Below, one piece after another: positions 17,649-26,866 of a DNA stretch of 35,645 nucleotides (its first letter is position 1; the number at the start of each line of letters is the position of its first letter). The position numbers were made by a program, and so were the translations under genes. The DNA comes from an uncultured Clostridia bacterium. GTDB lineage: Bacteria > Bacillota > Clostridia > TANB77 > CAG-508. The notes under the pieces were generated by a model that saw nothing but the letters and a program-made list of their open reading frames with translations, searched no databases and was not told where the DNA came from. The DNA lies in contig CALXVD010000014.1 of NCBI GenBank assembly GCA_944391865.1, positions 1-35,645 on the forward strand, read 5' to 3'.

Positions 17649-17677
17649 ATTATATATTTTTTGACATGAAGTGTCAA
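17649..17677 (-). promoter_or_regulatory. dut promoter, with a possible operator
   Basis: Minus strand TTGACA (17677-17672), 17-bp spacer, TATAAT (17654-17649). The -35 lies in the palindrome TTGACACTTCATGTCAA, which could bind a dimeric repressor. Confidence 0.82.
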
Positions 17678-17711
17678 TTGTAATTTTCTGCTCATATATT
17701 AATAGTAAGAC

Positions 17712-17855
17712 AAATTGGAATTTGTTTTATTAATTTAATTGCAAACGTTGTAGGGGTCGCCGCCCTCGGCGATCCGAAAATATTGGTATGCGGGTCGCCG
17801 AGGGCGGCGACCCCTACAATCGTTCCAAAAAATTTGTATTACAAATTACAATTTA
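17712..17855. repeat. MITE-like element, complete type A copy (E5)
   Basis: Ends AAATTGGAATTTGTT and ATTACAAATTACAATTTA. The core is a 28-bp-arm hairpin (17749-17775 region against 17791-17818) with one mismatch, sequence TAGGGGTCGCCGCCCTCGGC and its complement, far more GC-rich than the genome. The right half is identical over 76 bases to the element at the window start. It lies directly upstream of the feoA ribosome binding site. Confidence 0.88.
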
Positions 17856-17868
17856 GGAGGGTAAATTT

Positions 17869-18090
17869 ATGACATTAGATAAATTAGAAATTAATAAATG
17901 CGCTACCATAAAGTCATTACATTGCACTGGAGATTTAAGAAGAAGGCTATTAGATTTAGGATTAGTGAATGGAACTAATATAAAAGCTATTTTAAAAAGC
18001 CCTATAGGAAATCCTATTGCGTATGAAGTAAGAGGAACTGTTATAGCTCTAAGGAAAGAGGATTCTAAGTTAATAAAAATTTTAAATTAA
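17869..18090 (+). CDS. feoA: Ferrous iron transport protein FeoA
   Basis: Small SH3-like cytoplasmic partner of FeoB, 73 aa. Typical motifs are MTLDKLEINKCATIKSL, GDLRRRLLDLGLVNGT (the family LxxLGLxxG signature) and EVRGTVIALRKEDSKLI. The ribosome site GGAGGG precedes the ATG by 7 bases and follows directly on repeat E5, so any promoter must lie in or before the element. feoB follows after 105 bases holding a hairpin. Confidence 0.95.
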   Translation: MTLDKLEINKCATIKSLHCTGDLRRRLLDLGLVNGTNIKAILKSPIGNPIAYEVRGTVIALRKEDSKLIKILN

Positions 18091-18102
18091 GCAAATGTTA
18101 AA

Positions 18103-18138
18103 ACAGGGAAAAAAGGGGTCTGACCCCTTTTTCCCTGT
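18103..18138. repeat. Hairpin, second copy of the GGGGTCYGACCCC element
   Basis: ACAGGGAAAAAAGGGGTC paired with GACCCCTTTTTCCCTGT, differing from 17101-17133 at the loop base and the ends. It lies between feoA and feoB, followed by AACTTTTTTG, so it could attenuate feoB expression. Confidence 0.8.
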
Positions 18139-18195
18139 TCAACTTTTTTGTTTGTTTTACATATATTATATAAATATTTAAATTGAGGTGATTTT

Positions 18196-20345
18196 ATGGG
18201 GCTTACTTCTGCCTCTACTGGTAATAAACTTTTAAATAATGATATAGAGAATCTTAAAAGTAATTGTGATTACACTATTGCTATTGCTCGGTAATCCTAA
18301 TGTTGGAAAAAGTACTATTTTTAATTCTCTTACTGGACTTCATCAACATACTGGAAATTGGCCTGGAAAGACTATTAGTAATGCTGCTGGTACAGCAAAA
18401 TTTAAGGGCAAAGATTTTCTTTTTGTTGATATACCTGGTACATATTCTATTATGTCCAATTCTCAAGAAGAAGAAATTGCAAGAGATTATATATGTTTTG
18501 GCAATCCTGATTGTACTGTTGTAGTTGTAGATTCTACTTGCCTAGAACGTAATTTAAATTTGGTTTATCAAATATTAGAAATCACAAACAAGGTAGTTTT
18601 GTGTGTAAATTTACTAGATGAAGCTAAAAAGAAGGGAATTGAAATTGATTTGGATAAACTTTCTTTTAAGCTTGGAATTCCAGTTGTCGGTACAATTGCA
18701 AGGAAGAAAAAAACTTTAAATAATCTTATGAATTCTATCTATGATGTTTGTTCTTCTGCCATTTCAGATGATTATCTTCACATTGATTATCCGGATACCA
18801 TTAATTCTGCAATTAATATTATTGAAGATAGTGTAAAAGTTTGTTTTAATAATCATTATTTTAAAAATTATAGATGGATAGCTTTAAAGCTCTTAGAAGG
18901 TAATGATAAAATAATCTCTTCAATTGAAAATAATCTTAATATAACTTTTTCTCGGAAATGAAGAGATTAAAAATAGTATTGATAGAGCAAAAAATCTTTT
19001 AGATGATAATGGAGTTAATTCTTCTACTATTAAAGATAAAATAGTTTCAACTATTATCTTTTATAGTGAAAATATTGCTTTAGATGTAACAACTTACAAG
19101 AAAATTAATTACAACAAAAGAAATATTAGTATTGATAAGATTCTTACTTCCAAACTAACTGGTATTCCTATTATGATTTTATTTTTTGCATTAATTTTTT
19201 GGATTACTATTACTGGTGCAAATTATCCGTCTCAATTACTTTCTGATTTTTTTGGAGTTATTGAAGGCAAACTTATCTATTTATTTGAATTAGTTAATAG
19301 TCCTAGCTGGCTTATGGAGCTATTAGTTTTTGGTATGTATAGAACTTTAGCTTGGGTTGTTGCAGTAATGCTTCCCCCAATGGCAATTTTCTTTCCTCTT
19401 TTTACTATTTTGGAAGATTTAGGATACTTGCCTAGAATTGCTTTTAATTTGGATGGCTTTTTTAAGAAAGCTTACACTTCTGGAAAACAAGCACTAACTA
19501 TGTGTATGGGGTTTGGTTGTAATGCAGCTGGAGTTGTTGGTGCAAGAATTATAGATTCTCCTAGAGAAAGATTAATTGCAATACTTACTAATAATTTTGT
19601 ACCTTGCAATGGTCGATTTCCATTTTTAATTACAATTGCATCTATTTTCATAGCTGGTAGTATTTCTGGAATTTGGTCGTCTATATTATCTACTCTTTCT
19701 GTTATAGCTGTAATAATAATTGGAATTATCATGACATTTATAATTTCTATTATTCTATCTAAAACTATCTTAAAAGGACTACCTTCATCTTTTGTATTAG
19801 AATTACCGCCATACAGAAAACCTCAATTTAGCAAAATTTTAGTTCGTTCAATTTTTGATAGAACTTTATTTGTACTTGGAAGAGCAATTTCGGTTGCTGC
19901 TCCTGCTGGAATCATTATTTGGCTTTTTGCTAATATTAACATTTACGGGATAAGTATTTTAAACCATATTGCTAATTTTTTAAACCCGTTTGCTACTCTT
20001 ATGGGCTTAGATGGTTATATTTTAACAGCATTTATACTTGCACTCCCTGCAAACGAAATAGTTTTACCTATTATTTTAATGAGTTATATGTCTGGAGGAA
20101 ACTTAGTCCAAATTGAGGACATTGCAAGTATTTCAAATATATTAATAGGTAATGGTTGGACAATTTTAACAGCCATTAATGTTATGCTATTTAGTTTAAT
20201 GCATTTCCCTTGTAGCACAACTTTAATTAGTATAAAAAAAGAGACAGGTAGCTGGAAATGGGCTATCCTCTCTTTCATAATACCTACTGTCTGTGGAATT
20301 GTTATATGTATGATTACCACAGGAATCTATAATTTGTTTTTGTGA
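18196..20345 (+). CDS. feoB: Ferrous iron transporter FeoB with two CGG recoding sites
   Basis: G-protein-coupled membrane permease for Fe(II). Reading both CGG sites as glycine gives one 715-aa protein of normal length from ATG 18196 (GAGGTG upstream). It has a short N-terminal segment, G1 IAGNPNVGKST (Gly32 recoded), G3 DIPGTYSIMS, G4 VNLLDEAK, the linker with SGNEEIKNSID (Gly253 recoded), then about eight membrane segments including LPRIAFNLDGFFKKAYTSGK, GFGCNAAGVVGAR and LTNNFVPCNGRFPFL. In the conventional frame it falls into three pieces: the first CGG is followed at once by TAA, the second by AAA TGA. The last codons and TGA come from repeat E6. Confidence 0.95.
18289..18291 (+). other. 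CGG+1 recoding site 1 in feoB (Gly32)
   Basis: GCT CGG TAA in frame 0; +1 reading GCT GGT AAT CCT gives the G1 motif IAGNPNVGKS. Confidence 0.92.
18953..18955 (+). other. CGG+1 recoding site 2 in feoB (Gly253)
   Basis: TCT CGG AAA TGA in frame 0; +1 reading TCT GGA AAT GAA runs open into the membrane domain. Confidence 0.9.
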
Positions 20346-20444
20346 GGTGTGAGGTGCAGGTGTGCTTTTTGGGGCTAGGCTTTGTTAGGCTTACCCTAAT
20401 TTCACACTTCCCACATCCCACTTCTCATTTAAATTATAATTTAT
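20328..20444. repeat. MITE-like element, type C core (E6)
   Basis: Core GTGAGGTGTGAGGTGCAGGT ... TTCACACTTCCCACATCCC with ends TATAATTTGTTTTT and AAATTATAATTTATA. It lies between the convergent feoB and fbp; its left end codes the last feoB residues and stop. Confidence 0.8.
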
Positions 20445-20481
20445 ATAACTAGATTGATTTTTTGCTCCGAGCCAAAAAGAC

Positions 20482-22449
20482 TTAAAAACTTTCTTTTATT
20501 TTTCCTTCTTTATATGCTACTAGTAAGAGTTTTAAATCGTCTATTTCTTCTTGTAATTCTCTTCCTATATCTGTGTCTGCAACTCTTTTTCTTTCTGTTT
20601 CTTTTGCATTTACCATTATATCGTATTTTATATCTTTTTCTTCTCTTATTGCTTCTGATTTAGAGTCAAATGGTTCATTTGCAGCAAGAATTAGTCCATA
20701 AGAGTTATATGTTAATGTATATCCTGCTCTTCCGGTCTGACCTCTATAACTTTTTGCAAATCCTCCATCTATTACAAGTAATTTTCCATTTGCTTTTATT
20801 GGGCTTTCCCCATCCTTTTCTTTTACTGGTATGTGTCCATTTATTATATGAGAGTTTTTACCTTCCAAACCAAATTCTTTTAATATTTTGTTACATATTT
20901 CTTCTTTTTCTATTAACGTAAAATATGGGTTTTTTACTTCTTTGTGTGTTTCTTTTTCTATCACAAAATATCTTTCAAATGTTGCTGCTTTATCTTTTCC
21001 AAATAGTGGAGATTTTGGTCCGCACCATAAATACCACATTAAATCAATTGCGTCTTTACTGCTATCTATTTGGTCTCTTTCGAAATATGCTTTTCTAATA
21101 ATTTTATCTATGCAGTCAAAAAATTCTTTTCCAGATAAAGATTTACCTAAAATATCTATTTTTGTAAATTCTCCATTTTCCTCCATAGGTACACACCCAT
21201 GAAACAATAAATTAGAGTTAAAACATTTATATATTGATGCCTTTGAATATAGGAAAGATATATGTTTATTTAGTGTTTCACTATTTTTAAATGACTCTTC
21301 TAGTCTATTTATTATCTCTTCTTCCTCTTTTGTTAGTTCATATGGCTTTTCTGGATTTATTGTAGGGAAGTTTGTATCATTTAAATGATACGTTTTTTCT
21401 CCTATTTTTACAGTTCCTTCTTTATAATCTATCTTATCTAATAATAGTCTTTTTTGCATTTCATATTCTGGATGTTCTTTAATCATTTGCCCTTCTAGTT
21501 TAAACTGTATAATTGAAATTGCTTTATGTACTTTTGCAATTGAAATTTCATCACTTCTGATATATTTGTTATAGTCATATATTTTAGGCATAAATTTTTC
21601 ACAATCATCATCTTTATATGTTTTTAATGCAAATGTAGCAAGTGGCCTTATATTAATTCCATAACCTTCTTCTAGTGTATTAATATTATCGTACCTACTA
21701 CAAATTCTAATAACATTTGCTATACATGCTTTATTACCACATGCCGCTCCCATCCATAATATATCATGATTTCCAAGTTCAATATCTAGGCTGTGAAATT
21801 TTATTAATGTGTCCATTACTAGCTTTGCATTAGGTCCTCTATCGAATATATCTCCTAATACGTGCAGATGATCTATTGCCATTCTTTTTATTAAATTAGA
21901 TATTGCTACAATAAATTCATCTGCTCTATCTAGTTCTATTATTGAGCTTATTATTTGCTTATAATATGTTTCTTTATCTGGTCCGCAACCTTGAAGATGT
22001 AATAATTCGTCTATGATATAATCAAATCCCTTAGGCATTGCTTTCCTTACTTTTGACCTAGTGTATTTAGAGCTTACTTCTCTTGCAACTTCTATTAATC
22101 TATATAGTGTTATACTATACCATTCATTTAAATTTTCTTCTTTCTTTTTTATTAAAGATAGTTTTTCTTCCGGATAGTATATTAGTGTAGCTAAGGCGCT
22201 TCTTTCTCTTTCTGTTATTTGATTATCAAATATGTCTTCTATTTTATTTTTTATTATTCCAGAACCATTATTTAATATATGAGAAAACGAACCATATTCC
22301 CCGTGTATATCACTTAAGAAAAGCTCTGTTCCTTTTGGTAAATTTAAAATTGCTTGAAGATTTATTATTTCTTCTGCAACTTGACCAGCATTATTATACT
22401 GCTTACTTAAAGTTTTTAAATGCCTTTTTAAGTTTTTATTATCTTCCAT
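20482..22449 (-). CDS. fbp: Fructose-1,6-bisphosphatase, class III
   Basis: Gluconeogenic phosphatase of the calcineurin-like metallophosphoesterase fold; this class is typical of Firmicutes. 655 aa, the normal size. Metal-binding motifs in order: FLSDIHGEYGSFSH (residues 44-57, Asp47/His49), HVLGDIFDRGPNAKLV, LGNHDILWMGAACGNKACI, and near the C-terminus HIINGHIPVKEKDGESPIKA followed by GGFAKSYRGQTGRAGYTL. The start MEDNKNLKRHLKTL has a plausible ribosome site (AAAGGAG). rimO is 32 bases upstream on the same strand. Confidence 0.96.
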   Translation of the reverse strand: MEDNKNLKRHLKTLSKQYNNAGQVAEEIINLQAILNLPKGTELFLSDIHGEYGSFSHILNNGSGIIKNKIEDIFDNQITERERSALATLIYYPEEKLSLIKKKEENLNEWYSITLYRLIEVAREVSSKYTRSKVRKAMPKGFDYIIDELLHLQGCGPDKETYYKQIISSIIELDRADEFIVAISNLIKRMAIDHLHVLGDIFDRGPNAKLVMDTLIKFHSLDIELGNHDILWMGAACGNKACIANVIRICSRYDNINTLEEGYGINIRPLATFALKTYKDDDCEKFMPKIYDYNKYIRSDEISIAKVHKAISIIQFKLEGQMIKEHPEYEMQKRLLLDKIDYKEGTVKIGEKTYHLNDTNFPTINPEKPYELTKEEEEIINRLEESFKNSETLNKHISFLYSKASIYKCFNSNLLFHGCVPMEENGEFTKIDILGKSLSGKEFFDCIDKIIRKAYFERDQIDSSKDAIDLMWYLWCGPKSPLFGKDKAATFERYFVIEKETHKEVKNPYFTLIEKEEICNKILKEFGLEGKNSHIINGHIPVKEKDGESPIKANGKLLVIDGGFAKSYRGQTGRAGYTLTYNSYGLILAANEPFDSKSEAIREEKDIKYDIMVNAKETERKRVADTDIGRELQEEIDDLKLLLVAYKEGKIKESF

Positions 22450-22481
22450 TTCAATTTAGCTCCTTTCCAAATAAGCTAAAA

Positions 22482-23795
22482 TTAATTTAATAATTCCCCC
22501 ACTAAATCATAGTTGTTTGTTCCAGTTATTTTACAATCAGTAAATTTTCCTATCATATTTTCCTTTGTATTTTTTATAATTACTATTCCGTCTGTATCTG
22601 GTATATCCATATATGTTCTTCCAATATAGAACTTTCCATCAAAACTTAAATTTTCTATCAACACTTTATAGATATTACCTTTATAACTTTTAAGTTTTTC
22701 ATTAGAATTTTCTTTTGCAACTTTCATAATCTCATTATATCTTTTCTTTTTTGTATTATGATGTATTTGCTCCTTTAATCTCGCTGCTGGTGTTCCATCC
22801 TCTTTAGAATACATAAACACTCCTAATTTGTCAAAATATCCCTTTGAAACAAAATTATATAATTTTTTAAAATCTTCTTCTGTTTCACCTGGAAATCCAA
22901 CAATAAGTGAAGTTCTCAAAATTACATCTGGTATCTCTTTCTTTATTTTACAAATTAAATCTTCTATCTGCTTTCCGGTAGTTCTTCTGTTCATTCTTTT
23001 TAAAACAATATCTGATATATGCTGAATTGGTATATCGAAATAGTTGCATATTTTATCATTTTCTTTTACTGTTTGTATTAATTCATCTGTTATTGCTTCT
23101 GGATACGCATATAAAAATCTAATCCATTCAAACTCTTTTATTTTGCACAATTCTTTTAATAGCTCACTTAATTTTGATTCTCCGTAAATATCTTCTCCAT
23201 ATCTTGTGGTATCTTGAGCAATAACTATTATTTCTTTAATTCCTTTTTGGGCTAGCATATTTGCTTCCTCTAAAACATCCTCAATTGGTCTACTTATATA
23301 TGGTCCTCTAATATATGGTATTGCACAATATGTACATCTATTACTACATCCTTCTGCTATTTTTAAATATGCAGTCGTGTTTCCAGTTGTAATTACTCTA
23401 TTCATATATTCTAATTGTTCGCATTGACTTTTGAAATTAGGTTTACTTAACAATTCTAAGATTTTATCCCAATATTTATTGTATTCATCTATTGTTATAA
23501 ATAAGTCTACTTCTGGAATTGCTTTTTTTAGTTCTTCTTTATATCTTTGAACTAGGCAACCCATTACAACTAAATACTTGCATGCTCCTTTTCCTTTATA
23601 TTCTGCCATTTCTAATATAGTATTTATTGCTTCTTGCTTTGCTGATTCTATAAAACCACAAGTATTTATTACAATTATCTCAGCCTTTTTTACATCATTT
23701 ACTATTTCAAAATTATTATTTTTAAATAAACCAATTGCCATTTCTGTGTCTATTAAATTTTTAGAACATCCTAGTGATATAAACCCTACTTTCAT
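22482..23795 (-). CDS. rimO: Ribosomal protein S12 methylthiotransferase RimO
   Basis: Radical-SAM enzyme that methylthiolates the conserved Asp of ribosomal protein S12. 437 aa. The N-terminal cluster domain has Cys10 (SLGCSKNLIDTEM, typical for RimO over MiaB), Cys46 (NTCGF) and Cys81 (VMGCL). The radical-SAM triad is Cys151, Cys155 and Cys158 in EGCSNRCTYCAIPYIRG, followed by VGFPGETEEDF. The C-terminal TRAM domain carries GRTYMDIPDTDGIVII. It is preceded by repeat E7 and followed by fbp. Confidence 0.96.
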   Translation of the reverse strand: MKVGFISLGCSKNLIDTEMAIGLFKNNNFEIVNDVKKAEIIVINTCGFIESAKQEAINTILEMAEYKGKGACKYLVVMGCLVQRYKEELKKAIPEVDLFITIDEYNKYWDKILELLSKPNFKSQCEQLEYMNRVITTGNTTAYLKIAEGCSNRCTYCAIPYIRGPYISRPIEDVLEEANMLAQKGIKEIIVIAQDTTRYGEDIYGESKLSELLKELCKIKEFEWIRFLYAYPEAITDELIQTVKENDKICNYFDIPIQHISDIVLKRMNRRTTGKQIEDLICKIKKEIPDVILRTSLIVGFPGETEEDFKKLYNFVSKGYFDKLGVFMYSKEDGTPAARLKEQIHHNTKKKRYNEIMKVAKENSNEKLKSYKGNIYKVLIENLSFDGKFYIGRTYMDIPDTDGIVIIKNTKENMIGKFTDCKITGTNNYDLVGELLN

Positions 23796-23828
23796 TTTAT
23801 TACCTCAATTTTTCTATTATCTTATTAA

Positions 23829-23965
23829 TTAAATTGTAATTTGTTGTTGTGATGTGTGAGGTGCGAAGTGTGAGGTGTGCTTTTAGAGCTAAGCTACGTA
23901 AGGCTTACCCTAATTTCACACTTCCCACATCCCACTTCTCACTTCTCATTCAAATTATAAATTTA
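23829..23965. repeat. MITE-like element, type C core (E7)
   Basis: Ends AAATTGTAATTTGTTGTTG and CAAATTATAAATTTA, core GGTGCGAAGTGTGAGGTGTG ... TTCACACTTCCCACATCCC. It fills the gap between the rng-like gene and rimO and supplies the TAA stop of the former. Confidence 0.85.
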
Positions 23966-25162
23966 ATAATCGTCATTATTACACATATTTTTTCTTGTCA
24001 TTTCAAGTAAATTTAATTTTGTAAACCCTAATACCTGAGATTTTGTCCTATCTTTTTTTAGTTTTTCTAACATAAGTTTTAATATTTCATTTCTTCCTTC
24101 TTCACTATCCATATCTATATAATCAACTATTATTATCCCACCTATATCTCTTAATCGTAGTTGTTTTGCTATTTCAATAGTTGCTTCTTTATTAACTTTT
24201 AAAACAGTTTGCTCCAAATTCTTTGAGCCTGTATATTTTCCTGTATTTACATCTATTGCAGTTAAAGCTTCTGTTCTATCAATTGTAATAAATCCTCCGC
24301 ATTTAAGCCAAATTTTCCTATTGTTTATTTTTTCTAATTGCTCTTTTAGCTCATACATTTCCAATAAATCAGCATTTTCTTTAAACTCTAATTGTATATT
24401 TTGATCCATATTCATGTTTTTCAATATATCGTTTACATCTTTATATGTTTTTTTGTCATTAACTATTACTTTATTTAAATTTTGATCTACAACATCTATT
24501 AAAGTTCTTCTAAGCAACGCCTTATTATCATAAATCAATTTAGGTCCACTAAGTTTGTGATTTTCATATTCTTTTTTTATAGTTCTCCATTTTTTTATTA
24601 AAGTTTCTAAATCATCTTTTATAATTTCCTCATCTAATCCTTCACCTGATGTTCTTATTATTGCACCTGTTCCTTCTGGTAATATTTTTTTTGCAATATT
24701 TTTAAGCCTATCCCTTTCTTTTTCATCTTCAATTTTTTGAGAGATTGTTATAAAATCAGAGTTTGGCATAAAAACCGAAAATCTTCCTGGTAAATTTATA
24801 TGTGTAGAAACTCTTGCTCCCTTGCTTTCTGTTCCGTCTCTTTTTACTTGTACCAATATTTTTGCACCAATTTTAACTAAATCTTTTATATTAACATTAT
24901 TCGTATTATCTTTTTTTGTTTCAACAGCTTCATTTTCCTTTGGTAGTATATCTTTTTGCCTTATAAAAGTGTTCCTTTTATCTCCTATATCAATAAAAGC
25001 AGATTGCATACCTGATAGTACATTCTGTACTACTCCGCAATATATATTTCCTTCTAATCTTTGATGATTTTGATGTTCTTCGTGTTTTTCTACAAGTATC
25101 CCATTTTCTACTAGCATTATACTCTTTTTATCAGGTTCTTTATTAATTATAAGTTCTAACAT
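23963..25162 (-). CDS. rng: Ribonuclease E/G family protein, C-terminally short
   Basis: Endoribonuclease of the RNase E/G family involved in rRNA and mRNA processing. The S1-like domain is at about residues 35-115 (GNIYCGVVQNVLSGMQSAFI, TFIRQKDILP). The catalytic core has RDGTESKGARVSTHINLPGR, GTGAIIRTSGEG, and the DNase I-like site TAIDVNTGKYTG with IIIVDYIDMDSEEGR. It ends at EMTRKNMCNNDDY after 399 aa, just where family members continue into the zinc-link CxxC segment and small C-terminal domain. The stop belongs to repeat E7, so insertion of the element may have trimmed it; a naturally short lineage form is the alternative. It follows pth-type genes on the same strand. Confidence 0.9.
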   Translation of the reverse strand: MLELIINKEPDKKSIMLVENGILVEKHEEHQNHQRLEGNIYCGVVQNVLSGMQSAFIDIGDKRNTFIRQKDILPKENEAVETKKDNTNNVNIKDLVKIGAKILVQVKRDGTESKGARVSTHINLPGRFSVFMPNSDFITISQKIEDEKERDRLKNIAKKILPEGTGAIIRTSGEGLDEEIIKDDLETLIKKWRTIKKEYENHKLSGPKLIYDNKALLRRTLIDVVDQNLNKVIVNDKKTYKDVNDILKNMNMDQNIQLEFKENADLLEMYELKEQLEKINNRKIWLKCGGFITIDRTEALTAIDVNTGKYTGSKNLEQTVLKVNKEATIEIAKQLRLRDIGGIIIVDYIDMDSEEGRNEILKLMLEKLKKDRTKSQVLGFTKLNLLEMTRKNMCNNDDY

Positions 25163-25173
25163 ACATATCTCCT

Positions 25174-25731
25174 TTAGTTAAATTTATTCATAGCACTATC
25201 TATTCCATTTTCTAAAATTTCAAAAATACTTTGTGCTGCTTTTTCTTGTGCTTTCTCTAGTATTTCCATTTCTCTTTTAGGTATTTTTCCTATTACATAA
25301 TTAATTGTATCCTCTTTATTTTCAGGAACTCCTATTCCAACTCTTACCCTTAGAAATTCTTCTGTTTTTAAATTTTCTACAACAGATTTCATGCCATTAT
25401 GTGTGCCTGCACTTCCTTTTGCTTTTATTCTAATAGTACCAACACTTAAATCCATGTCATCATATATTACTATTATATTTTTATTTTGTATTTTATAAAA
25501 TTTTTTAAATTTTATTATACTCTCGCCACTTAAATTCATAAAGGTTTGTGGTTTTACTAAAATTACTTTATTACTGTTTATTTCTCCCACGCCATAAAAA
25601 GCATCAAATTTTTTCTTTGATACTTTTATATTACTAATTTTTGATATTTTGTTAATTACATCAAACCCCATATTATGCCTTGTGTTTGAATACTCTGGCT
25701 CTGGGTTCCCAAGTCCTACTATTAAGTACAT
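25174..25731 (-). CDS. pth: Peptidyl-tRNA hydrolase
   Basis: Recycles peptidyl-tRNA released from stalled ribosomes. 185 aa. VGLGNPEPEYSNTRHNMGF holds Asn10 and the catalytic His19; Asn65-region FMNLSGE; IYDDMDLSVGTIRIKAKGSA with Asp91; GTHNGMKSV. It is tightly packed with rng (11-base gap) and the glycosyltransferase gene (12-base gap) on the same strand, probably one transcript from the promoter at 26635-26663. Confidence 0.97.
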   Translation of the reverse strand: MYLIVGLGNPEPEYSNTRHNMGFDVINKISKISNIKVSKKKFDAFYGVGEINSNKVILVKPQTFMNLSGESIIKFKKFYKIQNKNIIVIYDDMDLSVGTIRIKAKGSAGTHNGMKSVVENLKTEEFLRVRVGIGVPENKEDTINYVIGKIPKREMEILEKAQEKAAQSIFEILENGIDSAMNKFN

Positions 25732-25743
25732 TTGTTTCTCCTC

Positions 25744-26595
25744 TTATAACTTTACGAATTTGTACTCTCTTTTAGGCAATACTGACGTAGATTTACCATT
25801 TTTAATTGCCTCAAGAATGTTTTTTACTTTTGGTAATAAATTATCAGTTTCATTTTTTATAAAGCTTAATAAATATGGTTTTAAATTATCTGGAGTTATG
25901 TCATATAAATCTAGTAAATTTGCTACCACTCTATACATATCTGAGCACCTTTTTACATTAGGTGTTGTCATGATACTTCCTTTTCTATTTCTGTAGTATT
26001 TAAATATTGGGAAATCCCCATACCCTAATTTTTTAGCCAAAATAACTGATTTAATAGAATAAATCATATCTTCATAAAATATACCTTCCTCAAATTTTAT
26101 GTCATTTAACTCTAAAAATTCTTTATTCCAACATTTACTAGAAATAGAAAAATTTGTATCACATATAATTCTTGCTTTTTTAGTTGAATTTTGTTTTGTA
26201 GAAATTCTTAATTTACCTAATCCACCTACATCCTGAAATCCTAAAAAAACAATATCATATTTTGTGTTACCTATTAGTTTATCTATCTTTGATAAAACTT
26301 TATTATCAAACATAGTATCGTCGCCATCAAGATGTATAATATATTCTCCTTTTGATTTAGAAATTCCAATGTTTCTGACAGCACCCAGCCCTTTATTTTT
26401 CTTGTTATTTATTATTTTTATATTTTTAAATTGTTTTATTTTTTTTAAAGTATTATCTGTTGATGCATCATTTATTACTATTAATTCAAAATCTCTAAAA
26501 TCTTGATTTAATACACTCTTTATAGCTCTTACTATATAATCTTCTAAATTATATGCACTGATAATTACACTAAATCTTGGCTTTCTATAGTTCAT
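25744..26595 (-). CDS. Family 2 glycosyltransferase
   Basis: About 283 aa, GT-A fold. The N-terminal nucleotide-sugar-binding half has FSVIISAYNLEDYIVRAIKS and FELIVINDASTDNTLKKI; the metal-binding segment is IIHLDGDDTMFDNKVLSKI (about residue 95). The C-terminal acceptor half has FEEGIFYEDMIYSIKSVI. No membrane segment; donor and acceptor cannot be predicted. ATG at 26595 is chosen because GGAG precedes it; an upstream in-frame ATG (26610) overlaps that ribosome site. It leads an operon with pth and rng, an unusual company for a surface-polysaccharide enzyme. Confidence 0.9.
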   Translation of the reverse strand: MNYRKPRFSVIISAYNLEDYIVRAIKSVLNQDFRDFELIVINDASTDNTLKKIKQFKNIKIINNKKNKGLGAVRNIGISKSKGEYIIHLDGDDTMFDNKVLSKIDKLIGNTKYDIVFLGFQDVGGLGKLRISTKQNSTKKARIICDTNFSISSKCWNKEFLELNDIKFEEGIFYEDMIYSIKSVILAKKLGYGDFPIFKYYRNRKGSIMTTPNVKRCSDMYRVVANLLDLYDITPDNLKPYLLSFIKNETDNLLPKVKNILEAIKNGKSTSVLPKREYKFVKL

Positions 26596-26634
26596 TTTTA
26601 CTTTCTCCATTTGTTTTATAATTTACAACAAGAA

Positions 26635-26663
26635 ATTATAGCATATTTTCTAATTTTTGACAA
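26635..26663 (-). promoter_or_regulatory. Promoter of the glycosyltransferase-pth-rng operon
   Basis: Minus strand TTGTCA (26663-26658), 17-bp spacer, TATAAT (26640-26635). Confidence 0.8.
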
Positions 26664-26670
26664 TATCTTG

Positions 26671-26708
26671 CAGAAATATTATGAGCATGCAGAAATATTA
26701 TGAGCATG
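26671..26708. repeat. Two 19-bp direct repeats
   Basis: CAGAAATATTATGAGCATG occurs twice in exact tandem, just upstream of the -35 box of the glycosyltransferase promoter. It could be an operator or a simple duplication. Confidence 0.8.
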
Positions 26709-26714
26709 AAAACA

Positions 26715-26748
26715 AAGCTTTTGCTTATTTTTTTATAAGCAAAAACTT
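26715..26748. terminator. Hairpin, probable terminator downstream of divIVA
   Basis: AAGCTTTTGCTTAT, loop, ATAAGCAAAAACTT, with T-rich flank on the minus strand about 120 bases after the divIVA stop. Confidence 0.55.
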
Positions 26749-26866
26749 CATTTATAAGTCTTATGTTCACTTTTAGAATAATTTTCAGCACTTTAATAAT
26801 AATCTAAAAATACTGAAATCAAAATTTTATAGAAAAAAAGCTATCTCCTATTTTGATATTTTTTAT

